64,000 nucleotides of DNA from Mercenaria mercenaria (Eukaryota; Mollusca; Bivalvia; Venerida; Veneridae). Position 1 is the stretch's first letter, and every line of letters begins with the position of its first letter. Positions 10,762 to 22,200 of this stretch are shown here, one piece after another. The position numbers were made by a program, and so were the translations under genes. The notes under the pieces were generated by a model. It worked only from the letters and a program-made list of their open reading frames with translations. It made no database searches and was not told the origin of the DNA. The DNA is taken from contig NC_069377.1 in the NCBI RefSeq assembly GCF_021730395.1, positions 46,950,501 to 47,014,500 on the forward strand, given 5' to 3'.

Positions 10762-11544
10762 AAACATTCATCTACCTATCTCTGGGTTGTGGGTTTGAGA
10801 CCTTTATCTGACAGTGTACTCATCCCTCATCTTATATGTTCTGAATCATGAATTGTATACTTCTTTTATCTCTAGAATACAGTCTCAGTATTTAATATGA
10901 CAATTAAGGGGATTTAATGCAAGTATGCAATCATAGAGTTTGATTCGTCTAGAAACCATCATATTTCCTTTCTCCAGTACAACTCTGACAAAACACGGAA
11001 AAAATAGAAACAGTGGAGAGTATTAGGTCAAAATGTGTTATTATAAATGTCAAAAGAAAATGACAGAACAGAGGACAGAACAGAACATAACGTATATTTT
11101 CAAGCTTTCAAGTTCTTGATTTGAACAAATAAAATTGCCAACGGATAACAATTTCAAAGCAGCAAATAGCTGAACATTTGACTCTTATCAAATGATAAAA
11201 TTATGGTTAATATGATTGTGTAATACCTGTATGTAAAATGTTTATAACTTTCATTACAACACGACTCCTTATATAAATCACTGGTCAAATTGTTTTTATA
11301 TTACAGTTTGACAGTCACAATGTAAAACAAACTGTATGCGTCAGATTACTTTGACTGCTAACAGTTTTATAGTTTATTTAAGTCTCATTCATTTACAAAC
11401 ATATAAATTTACATACAGCATAAAACAATTGTTTTGTAAATGACCGTTCTTACTAGAACTACAAGAGACAATATACATATTCAAATGTGCTTTAATAAAA
11501 CCAGTATGAATAAAATCTCTGTTCAAGGTGAAACTAGCTAAAAG
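10762..11544. other. AT-rich intergenic sequence
   Basis: No gene, RNA or repeat family recognised. Confidence 0.4.
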
Positions 11545-12440
11545 CTGAGAGTTGCAAATCAAATGAGTAAGTTAAGAGAGTACATGAATGTATGAATGTG
11601 GTGCAACGGACTGAGCAAGTACATATATAACACATGTACTGCTATATTAACTGACCAAGTGAGTACATGAATACATGTATAAATGTTAAGTGAGTACATG
11701 AATGCACGAAGTTGAGTAACTGACCGATTAAGTACATGAATGTACGAAAATTGAGTAAGTGACCGAGTGGGAACAGGAGTCTACAGATGTTGAGTAATGA
11801 GTAAGTGACCGAGTAAGTACATAATATATGTACGGGTGTTAAGTGAGTACATGAATGCACGAATGTTGAGTAACTGAGCGAGTGAGTACATGGATACATG
11901 TACAGGGGTTGCGTGAGTACATGAATGTTGGGTAACTGACCGAGTGACTACGTGCATGTATGGATGTTGAGAAGTGGCCGAGTGAGTGCATGAGTGTGCG
12001 GCTGTTGAGTTAGTGACCGAGTAAGTACATAGTAAATGTACAGATGTTGAGTGAGTACATGAATGTATAAATGCTGAGTAACTGGCTAAGTGAGTACATG
12101 AATGTACGGCTGCTGAGTAAGTGACCGAATGAATGCATGAATGTATGGTGTTGAGTAAGTGACCTTGTAAGTGCATAACACATGTACAGATGTTGAGTGA
12201 GTGCATGATTATGTACGAATGTTGAGTAACTAACTGAGTGAGTACATGAGTGTACAAATGTTGAGTAACTGACCAAGTGAGTGCTTGAAAGTACCTATGT
12301 TGAGTAAGTGAATGAGTGAGTTTATGAGTATACAGATGCTGAGTAAGTGACGAAGTGAGTACAAAATACATGTATGGGTGTTAAGTAAGAGACTGTGTGA
12401 TTACATGAATGTACGTATGTTAAGTAAGTGACCGAGTAAG
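11545..12440. repeat. minisatellite of GAGTACATGAATGTA / TGTTGAGTAAGTGACCGA
   Basis: About 24 degenerate units of roughly 35-38 bp, each with a GTGAGTACATGAATGTACGA half and a TGTTGAGTAAGTGACCGA half. On the minus strand the units stay open in several frames and give Thr/His/Ser-rich repeats, so long frames here are an artefact of the repeat. Confidence 0.9.
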
Positions 12441-12442
12441 TA

Positions 12443-12687
12443 CATATGAGCCGTGCCATGAGAAATCCAACACAGTGGCTTTGCAACTAGCATGGATCCA
12501 GACCAGCATGCGCATCCCCGCAGTCTGGTCAGGTTCCACGCTGTTTGCTTTCAAAGCCTATTGGAATTAGAGTAACTGTTAGCGAACAACATGGATCCTG
12601 ACCAGACTGCGGGGATGCGCAGGCTGGTCTGGATCCATGCTGGTCGCATACCCACTATGTTGATTTTCTCATGACACGGCTCATATA
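12443..12687. mobile_element. MITE with TATGAGCCGTG terminal inverted repeats, intact-looking copy
   Basis: Left end TATGAGCCGTGCCATGAGAA and right end TTCTCATGACACGGCTCATA are inverted, and the pairing continues inward for about 85 bp (GCATGGATCCAGACCAG, CGCATCCCCGCAGTCTGGTC). A short spacer with TGTTAGCGAACA separates the arms. A second copy is at 49501-49708. No coding capacity. Confidence 0.85.
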
Positions 12688-13027
12688 TATACTCTGTTTA
12701 CCTCTCATTTTTAAATACAATTCACACTTCCAATTTATAGGAACATAAAATCATATGCAAAACCATTCTATTAGAAAATTATAGGAGACTGAAACAGCTA
12801 CAATATATACCACACACTATTAACTTATTATTACTATATATTAAGACATATATTTAAAAAATTGTATGTAAAAACATGTAACATGTTGATGGTGGCAACA
12901 GTTTAATTGCCATTGTTTTCAAAACACGGGTAATAATTTTCGAGTGATAGATCAGGGTAATGTTTCAAAAACGGGGAAAATGAAACTACTTAGGATATAT
13001 TTCCGACTCCCGTCTCAATGGATCACC

Positions 13028-13290
13028 TGCATTCTTAGCTCAATAGGGAAAACACGAGTTGCAGGGTCATAAGTTCAGTCCTCAGGCGCGACATATGTTC
13101 TCCGTGATGAAAAAAAACAACAAAAAACATTGTGTCTCATTCATCCTGCACCTCTAATTCATGTGGGGAAGTTGACAGTTTAATACTTACGGAGAACAGA
13201 TTTGTACTGATACATAATCTAAAAATACTGGTTAGGTTAACTGTCCATCGTTACAAATCTGAAATACGGTCAATATTGCCATCTTCCGGT
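13028..13290 (+). mobile_element. tRNA-derived SINE resembling the bivalve RUDI V-SINE
   Basis: A tRNA-like head starts near TTAGCTCAATAGGGAAAACA (A box) and has AGTTCAGTCC as a B box at about 13072. The body follows with ATATGTTCTCCGTGATG, CATTGTGTCTC, CACCTCTAATTCATGTGGGG, AAGTTGACAGTTTAATACTT, ACGGAGAACAGATTTGTACT and GGTTAGGTTAACTG. The paired TTCTCCGT/ACGGAGAA blocks form a hairpin. The RUDI assignment is from memory of the family and needs an alignment. The A box is decayed and the 3' tail indistinct, so it is an old copy. Confidence 0.75.
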
Positions 13291-13299
13291 GAATATCAC

Positions 13300-15480
13300 A
13301 TCATATCCAATGACTCAAGAGTCAATAATTGTATAATATATGACATAAAACAGTTCTTGTTCTTTTATTGACTATACGTATTCTAGATTTATTTGTAACA
13401 AAAGTACCCTTGAACACACATTTTTGTATTGTTTTAGAGCACATAGAGTTAGCATGCATTTTCTCTACCGTCCATGAACAGGCTCAATCAAATCAAGGCC
13501 TGCAACATTTTCGTTTTTGCTGTGTTGAGGGACCTGTGGAGTTTCCACTTGTAATAAGCAAAGCTTGTTGTTTATCTTTATTTAGTTCCGGCTATATAGT
13601 GGAAGTTGATTCCTGTTAGGAAATACCTGTTTACCACAGCTTTAAAAAATATAAATTAATATATCTTCCATAAAATTTCTATAAATCATCAAAATGAATT
13701 AATGATCAAAAGATCAACTTACGAAAAATTCATTTTGCCTACACTATCATGTTTATAGATATTTATAAGTGAAAATATAAAACATCTCAATATTTACCTT
13801 CTTTCTGCATGTGACCTAGGTTAATTCAGTATACATTTTCCATTACCATTGATGAATAATGATTATTGATTACAGTCTTACAGATCTGATACAAATATTG
13901 TACATATTTAGACATAATTTCATATTACAATTATAACACTAAAATTTGTATATCTCAAACTCTATTAGGCTTGCTACTGATTTGATATTTTGCACAATAA
14001 TCTTAATAAGTCCTAACCCCGCTTAGACTTTTAATTGCATTTTTAAAAAAGAAAACTTTTTTTTTTTCACTTCTGAAAATGAAACATAAGCGTGCGTTAG
14101 TGCGTAGGCCCAGCTATGTGCCTTTTTGTAACCGTTATTTCTAAAAGAGAGAGAATAAATGACATTAATCTTACAAAAAAGTGCTGTTTAGTTTCTTATT
14201 CCTGGTATCATACCGCAATTAAGACCCAGACCCTGTTGCCTGTTCACAGGTTCTTTGAAATAATGTAAATTTTTAATTCAGAAAGTACAAGACTATCGAT
14301 GATAAAGTTCTTGCATCTTTCACCTGTTTCTTACAAAATTTTAATGCGTGAATAAAAATGAACAGTATAAAAAATAGCATTTACATTTGTAATGTCATTT
14401 TCATTATTGATTGGTCTAAGTGTTGATCGGTGTTTTAGATTTTGCTTTAACACACTCATTAAAACTGCAGTCCAGAACAAAAGCTGTTTTGATGAAAATG
14501 AAAAAAAGAAAAACAACCAAACTTGCTTAGAAGGAAATGGCAGTGTACAAGAAGTAATTTGGGTAAATAGATTGTCCCTTTGGGACATGGGTGATTAAAG
14601 GTTTATATCACATCAGTTAGGTGTGATCTCTAATGGGCAGTTAACCATAGTTCTAAATGGCCATTTATCAAATGAGATCGCTAAATGTTTATACAAGAAT
14701 TCTTAACGGATTCCTGGCAATTTCATACTAGGATGACATTACAACTTTCAATTTTCCAAGACCTGGATTGAATCAGATTTTCAAATTTTATTGCTGCAAC
14801 ATCAGTTTAACTTCTATATTAATTTATACTGTAAAAACACTAATATGTATATCATGTATTTAAAAATGCAATTTTGATTTAATAATATTTTGTTTATAGG
14901 TTATGCAGTAATTCGGTCAAAAATGTGCTTCCGTGGTGTATTGAAAGAAGAAGATTCTATTTTTATTCTATTTTTCGCGCATTTGCGCGTAAATCGGGGG
15001 CTAAATGGGGATATCTATTTCACTCGTGGAATGAATTGTACATAAAATAGGACACTTTTCATGCTAATATTTGTATGTTTTTGAGTTGTTTACTTGAAAA
15101 AGAAAGAAGGGTGTTTATTCTGCAGACCGCTTTCTGAAATGAGGGTACCTGACTTCAGTTTACTTGCATTTCACTGCATTCTATTCAACACTCCATTTTC
15201 TTTTCGTTTTCATGAAGCAAATGTATGGATGTCTTGTGGAAAATAGGTCTACGACGGAGTGAAAATCTAGAAACTGTAACAATACTGTGCTGAAGTAGCT
15301 GAATTTTATATGAAACAAAGAACAATTTCTTTTATTGGTATATAGCCTATATTGATAATTGGATTAGGCCAAGATTATTGTAACCAACATCAGTAAACAG
15401 TTCGCTCCGCACAGAATCGAGTACAGTTACGTACAATTACGAAAAATATGTAAAAAAATAACAGTTCATTCAGGGAATTG
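13300..15480. other. intergenic AT-rich sequence without a recognised gene
   Basis: No exon with credible splice sites was found. The segment 13430-13620 (CCGTCCATGAACAGGCTCAA, GTGGAAGTTGATTCCTGTTA) has a denser base composition than its surroundings and may be a piece of an unclassified repeat. A GCGCATTTGCGCG palindrome occurs at about 14976. Confidence 0.35.
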
Positions 15481-15487
15481 AACAAAA

Positions 15488-15570
15488 CTGTACATACATA
15501 CATATGTAGCTACACACATACATGCATACATACATACGAGATACATACATACATACATACATACATACAA
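15488..15570. repeat. (CATA)n microsatellite
   Basis: Tandem CATACATACATA interrupted by short ACAC and GAGATA segments. The tyrosine/methionine/cysteine-rich minus-strand frame is only this repeat. Confidence 0.9.
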
Positions 15571-15854
15571 ACACACACAACAAAGAACACCATGACTAAA
15601 ATTGTGCCAGCTTGTTATTCTGTTATAACCAGTTATCACAGTGTGTATTGAGTTTATTATCAGTGTAATACCAGATCTGGTAATATCATACAATAATCTG
15701 GCATTAAACTGACAACTAACTAAAAACACACTAATACCCAAAACACTTTTCTAACATGGCTCGATTTGATTTCCAGTTAAACAAAGACGGAAATCAAGCT
15801 CGGTATATTCTGTGATAAACAACGGTTGACGCGCGGACTGGTAAGAGAGCATTA

Positions 15855-16271
15855 TGACGTCAATTATGACGTGATATTGCCACATGACGTCTGTTATATT
15901 ACTCCTAAAGTAAATGAAGTCCAGCATTACATTTATTAAATTATGACAATGAGCATGTCGGAATGAAAACAATCAATGCCTTTTAATTCTTGTGATTTAT
16001 CATCTAATTTACCACGGTTCATCGTTCAGATGCTTCAGTATGTAACCACTCATGCTAACGCCCTCGTTCAATCTCTACACATCTGGGGGCCGTTTTATCA
16101 ACGTGTCGCAGGTAACGACAAAAATTGGTCGCAGACGTTATTCTGCGACTTTGTCTTACGACCGTTTTACTAAAGGTGTCGTAGGATCGATGTCGCTACA
16201 ATGTCGCAGTCTTTGTCGTAGACAATATATCACGCGAGTCACAGTCTGTGTATACATTTCCGGTGACGTCA
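15855..16271 (+). promoter_or_regulatory. cluster of CRE/ATF sites upstream of the Myb/SANT-like gene
   Basis: TGACGTCA (15855), TGACGTGA (15867) and TGACGTCT (15885) lie within 38 bp, and another full TGACGTCA (16264) is 20 bp before the ATG at 16291. CRE-like sites are bound by CREB/ATF bZIP proteins. Their clustering near the start codon suggests a promoter; the transcription start is not known. Confidence 0.55.
16086..16230. mobile_element. possible decayed inverted-repeat element
   Basis: CGTGTCGCAGGTAACGAC, TCGCAGACG, CTGCGAC, GTCGTAGGATCG and GTCGCAGTCTTTGTCGTAGA repeat one 7-base word (GTCGCAG/CTGCGAC) on both strands within 145 bp. The left edge GGGGGCCGTTTTATCAACGT resembles a MITE end, but no clear partner end was seen. 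It lies in the presumed 5' UTR or promoter of the Myb/SANT-like gene. Confidence 0.35.
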
Positions 16272-16290
16272 AATTGTTGTCTACCACAAA

Positions 16291-19200
16291 ATGTCAGACG
16301 ATAAGGTCACTAAAAAATCGAAGTGGAGCGAAGGGGAGGTTATTTTGTTGGTGGAGGAGGTTACCGGGAATGAGAAATTGGGGAGAAAGTTTAGCCCGGA
16401 CAACACAGCAGTTGATAGGACCAGGTTTTGGTCTGAAACTACTAAAAAGTGAGTATCGGAAATGGTTGTTTAACCCCGCCCACCCAAGTGTTTATAAACA
16501 AACAAACGTGGTTGACCTATTTTGTTGAGGCGCTTTTAACTCCTTGATAATATAATCCTTTCATACGATTAAAAGATTTTTTACTTGAAAACATGGTCCG
16601 AATTGTCCCTAGTCAAAATAGTTCGACATTCAGATTGTTTATTCTAGGGCAATCTAAACATCAAAACCGTGAAGGACCAAAATAATGGAAGTTAAATCAC
16701 AGTGCACAGTCGTGCAAACAGGTAAAGTTATTGGTTTTATATATGTAGTATAGGTAGTTTGTATAACACAACTATTTTGAGGTTTCTTCAATTTATTGGA
16801 CAGTACCAGTATAGTATGTGTAGAGAAAAACCTACAACATAAAACAGTAAAATCATGAACATAGAAAATACGAATTACAATACAACAATAGCAAAATGTG
16901 AAAAATACAGATTTCACAAAATAGATCTCTCGCGGTAAATAAGTTATCATTGCATTTAAAAAGAACAAATACTAAAGAAAATATCTTACCAGAATTGACT
17001 AGCAAAGGTACACTTATGACATAGTAAATTGTCCAAAGGTAAGGACATTAAATTACTACAGTATAACAATAGTTCTAGAGTAACTTGCGTTCACTCGGAC
17101 AATGATTCTCAAGAATGAAGAATAGAGGGCCGTGCAATTGTTAGTTCGCGCCAAAGTTGTTATTTGTGCATGAAGATAACTGACCAATGAAAACGTCTTC
17201 TATCTACAAAACAAGTTCAAATGCACGACTGAACATGATAATACAAACACGGAGTACGATACAATATGATACAACGAAACACAGAGTACAAACATGATAC
17301 AACGGAATACGGAGTACTGATCATCGATATACGACCTGACTATAAATAAATGACTGTGAATCCATTTATCAGTTTAAATAAAGTGAAACTTGACTTTACT
17401 ACATATATAGGTGTAAACACACAGGAAACGCTGATCGTGTACAGTACACACAAAGTTTAAATCACCAGAAAATGTGTAAGTTTGAATATTATTTGATAAT
17501 GTTAACATATCAGTAGATTAATGAGGAATTGAATCCCCTGGTAAGCAGTCTAACATGTATATTATTAGTGTATCTATAGTATCAGTAGATCTATTAATTA
17601 TTATTCAGATCAATATAAAAAATCTAAGCATTGTTCTAAACCTGCAGTATACTTTATACATGATTGAGTATTTTATGGGCTAGCCTAAAACATATAAATA
17701 TTTTTATCATTGCTGGCTGACCACAAAGGCATCCAAATTTGTTAAGGTTCATGAAAATTGACACCTTTTAGTTTTAATTGGATTGCTTTCTTAACCAAAA
17801 AATCACAGTTTGGAGCCTGTATGGCCAAAATCATATCTGGCTATTATAATTCTATGTGAATGCAGCTGCTGCCAAGATGTGAAACTTAGTCTCCGGTGAA
17901 AACCTATTAGAAAGTTTTATTTTTTTTTAATTAATTACATTTTAAAGTAATTGACACCAGGTCTGTTAGAAACATGAATTTCTTTATATAATTACAACAA
18001 TTATTTGTTGTCGTTATATAATTACAACAAGATTGGCAGGTGTATATATTATATTGAAACTAAGCCTTCAGCAGAGTAAAAAATCTAAAGTCCTTAATGA
18101 CTTTAAAAATAGCTAAAGGAAATAGTCAGCTTACTTCTGAATTCTTGGACAGTTGCTTCTGACTAAGATTCTGACTAAGATTGGAAATTTTTGCAATATG
18201 AAAGAAACAAAGAAATACACCAAAGTCAGAAAAAAATGATTATACTGTAAATATGTAATAATTGTTGAATTTAAAAAAACACAGTGTAGTAAAATAATAA
18301 GCAGTGAGTGGAAGCTTATTTACTTCAGCTGTGGCAATTCAAGATCCATGCAGCCTGACCATAATCTGCACTGTCTGCATGCTGTTCAGTTTTTAATTAT
18401 CCCAAAAGCTATAAATGGTACTGTCCTAATTGGAAGATAAAGCAGGCCATTTTATAAATACATAGCAGGGTAGAGAACAAAATAACCATCTCAAAGTTTA
18501 ATTAATGTTTCTTTTCTTTTCTTTTTTCAATAGCTGTTAATTCTTATTTTAATTCAGAGTTTATATTTTCTAATTAATATGAATTAAAATGTAGTGCCTG
18601 AATAGAAGTGTTCATTTTGTATATAAACTTTGACTTTTAAATAAAAGATTTGTCACAAAATTTCAACTTGTGTAATCTTTCCTTTTTTATGTAATAGTGA
18701 CAAATGCAAGTCTATTTTAGAGATATTCCTAGGGACATGGCTGTAAGATATTGGATGTAGGATATAGGCTGGCTGCATTCACAATCTTTAAGATAAAGAA
18801 ATGTAATATCATAGTCTGTGAGCTTGTCTGATGACAATAATAATGAAACAATTTCTGTATTACTTTAAACAATAATCTGGTATTAACTTTCAGAATCAAT
18901 GCTGTTGGAGGAAAGGAGAGGAATGTAAAGCAGGTAGAGAAGAAATGGAGAGATCTTAAGGTCAGTGGATCTGTTAGTATTCTAGTGTTTAGAAAATACA
19001 CAGATTTTATTGTTGGTGATTATAGAATAAATATAATATTATTCCTGTAACTGAGATAAATCATTTAAAGCACGAGAGTCATCTTACACCCTTACACCTT
19101 TTCCAGCACCGTTAAAAATACCAGAAATCCCCGTCTGGTATGCAAGAAAACACTGTTTTATAAGACTGAAATGATTTTTTTTTCGACTGCCTTTATTTTG

Positions 19201-22200
19201 CCACAGTCTATGTACTGTGAAATGATTTTTTTTCGACTGCCTTTATTTTGCCACAGTCTATGTACTGTTCATTTGGAGAAAAAAATGAAGTGAAATAGAT
19301 GAAATACTATTATTATGTCTGCCCTGATGATTATAATATGAAACTGGTAGGTAGACAAAAGTATTATATATACAGAGGAAACCCATTGGATGTTTTTTTC
19401 TTTTCTGTATACAAATAAATAATTCCAATTGCAATTTTTTCATAAATAATTTTTAAAATGTTTTTAATTTTCAGTTATGTAACAATGTGTCAATACTGGG
19501 TAATAGTATTATATATTTCTTTGTTTCAAATAGTATTAAATATTTTTGTTTCAATTAAGACAGTATAAACTTGTTTTAGTTTAAACATTACTCAGCTTGT
19601 AATTTAAAATTAACCTAGTTTTACTAAATTGTAATTAATTGTAATTATGTAGCTGTGCAATTTTCTTGTAGAGCCAAACAAAATCAAGGGAAGTGAAGAG
19701 GCGGACAGAGGCCAAGAAGACAGGTGGGGGAGTAAGCGAAGCGCCATGTCTGTCATCTTTGGAAGAGAAGGTAATTCATCAAAACAAAAAATTTCCTGAG
19801 TCTAAATACTTTTGTCAAGTTTTGCAATATATTGCTATATGTTTGTATTGTCTACAGGTCTGATCTATCAGTTCCATTGGTCAAACACACACACTTTTTA
19901 TCAATAAACATAATATCTTGCTTCATTTTTTGAACCATTTATTTTCCCCAGTAGGTTTCAGAGTTGCAAAAATTTGTTAATTTCATTTCAATGTACTCCT
20001 TAGATATCTTTTTTTTTGTGTCATGATAATACAAATTTTATTATATATTTTCAGATACTTGGTACTCTACCATCTTGTTCTTTGGATGGAATTCCTGGTG
20101 GGAAAGATTCGAGTCTTGATTCCAGTATGCATGGTATTTGAATTACTAATAAGATTTTTTTGTACCCCCATAGTGGGCATTTAGAGTTGCTTTCTGTCCA
20201 TATTGAAAAGTGACATGTGGCATGCATTAGCTACCCTTAACTTAAAACGTTCAAGAGTTGCCAAACCTCATACAAATGTTAAATGAGAATTAAGAGATGT
20301 TGTGCACATAGGTACAGAATTGTCCAGTGTGCCAAGTAGACTTGAAGTAGGGTCTACCAGTTTAAGTTTGAAACTCAAAAGAATTGGTCAGAATATTTGT
20401 CTTTATGACCTCTAGGTCGGGTATGAATCTAGGTAATGTGGGATCAAAAAGAAGGGTCAGTCATTCAGATCACAAAGGAAAAGCCTGTTTACACTCCAAA
20501 GGCCATATTAATTTTTATCTTAATACAGTACTGTTCAAAAGGGATGTATGCATTGTTTGTTAAAAAGGGATGCATGCACAATGTTTTTTCATAAAAAAAC
20601 GTTTACTGAAAAAAATATGATTAAAGAAATTTGCATAAATCATTGAAGTTTTATTTTTTAAACTTAAAAGTTTTTTACATTGCACAATCATTAATTATGT
20701 TAATGCCCCTGTTCATGCCTATTTCAGATGACAGTAATTCCGAGACAAATTTGAATGAGATTTTACAGACAAGATCAGGTCAGTTTATAGGTATACTGTA
20801 AATCTAAAGTATTGGCATATGTCTATAAATCTACAGATATTGCAAATAATTAAATAATGTCAGGATTTATTGCAAATTCTATACTGTTCTAAAACTTGCA
20901 CAAATGTCATAATTAAATTTAGTACAAAGGCCATACCAAATTGGTATGTCGTTCGTCGGAACTACCGCATCAATAATTTCATTCCCGAGAAAAAAAAAAT
21001 AAAAATCACCCGCCCGCACGTACATAAAAATCTCCGAATTTTTTTTTTTCCCGATTACGCGGTCCGGAATAATAACGGCAAAGCAGGTTTTATCGCTGTT
21101 TTAATGCGTCAAAGTGATATTGATCGGATTTCATGCATCCGTAATACATGTTACTGATGACCAAAACTCAAAAAGTCAGGAATTATGGTGTTGTTCATCA
21201 TTTGTTTTAAATCTGGAGTGTCTGTGCTAGTGCCACACATGGCCTTCGATGTGTCGGTAGGTAATGAAGTAGGCACGTTCTACTTTTGTTCAATACAGTG
21301 AAAGGAACGAAGCACGACTTGTAAGACGTGCACGGGGATGCAGTTAAACAGGCTGGTAACTTTGTCCGATCGGGCTTACGACATAAAAAGTAATATTTCT
21401 TGAAAACTAATGAAGTTATTTTTTTCAAACTTAGTCCATTTATTAAGCATAACAAATTATACAAATTAGAATAAAAATAACTTGGTTGCCTTCAGTTTTG
21501 GTAGAATTATTTCCCCTTTTCAGATTTTTATGACGCATAATCTTTGAAGTCCAAAAAAATATGTTCTAATGCTAAGTTTAAAACAAAAAAAAGGTTCAAT
21601 GGCTTTCTAATGCTCTAAATTATTTCGCTAGTACATGAATGTTTACATTTTACTCTGCTTTCACTTACAACATCATAGAGAAATGTTAGTTTTAAAAAAA
21701 AATGCTCATACATCTGCACTAGAAACGAAGTATTAACCCTAATATTATAGAATAAGGTATTGGCGCACAAGTTTGGAGCAATAGAAAGCCATTGAACCTT
21801 TTCTGTTTTAAACATTGCATTAAAACATAACTATTTTGGACTTCAAAAATTATGCATCATAAAAATCTGAAAAAGGGAAGTAATTCTAACAAAACTGAAG
21901 GCAACAAAGTGACTTCTATCTTGATAAGCATCATATGTTATGCTTAATAAATGGACCAAGTTTGAAAGAAATATCTTTATTTTTTATTCAAGAAATATCA
22001 CTTTTTATGCCTTAAGCCCGATCGGGCAATGTTACCAGCCTGTTAAAAATATTTGGAAATATTGTTCAGATATAGTTTTCAAACCATTTGTTATCAGTTG
22101 CTTAGTTCAGTATGTTATATCTAGAGCCCAAAGCTTAGGCCGACTACTATCTTAAAAAAATGTTTGTTCACAGATCCTGACCGACCTATCACATTGTCTA

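Noticed and set aside
11642-12371. Long minus-strand open frames rich in Thr, His and Ser
   Set aside because: They follow the 35-38 bp minisatellite in several overlapping frames; no start context, domain or splice support.
13072-13082. tRNA gene suggested by A and B boxes near 13030-13085, and on the minus strand near 52820
   Set aside because: No cloverleaf with acceptor stem and anticodon loop; both are SINE heads.
15466-15741. Cysteine/tyrosine-rich minus-strand peptide resembling a small secreted protein
   Set aside because: It is a translation of the (CATA)n microsatellite.
17140-17420. Possible solo long terminal repeat in intron 1 of the Myb/SANT-like gene
   Set aside because: No paired repeat, TG..CA ends or target duplication could be shown by eye.
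18826-18850. CTGATGACAATAATAATGAAA, hammerhead-like core
   Set aside because: The sequence before CTGATGA has no complement after GAAA and there is no stem III with a UH cleavage site; it is a chance match.
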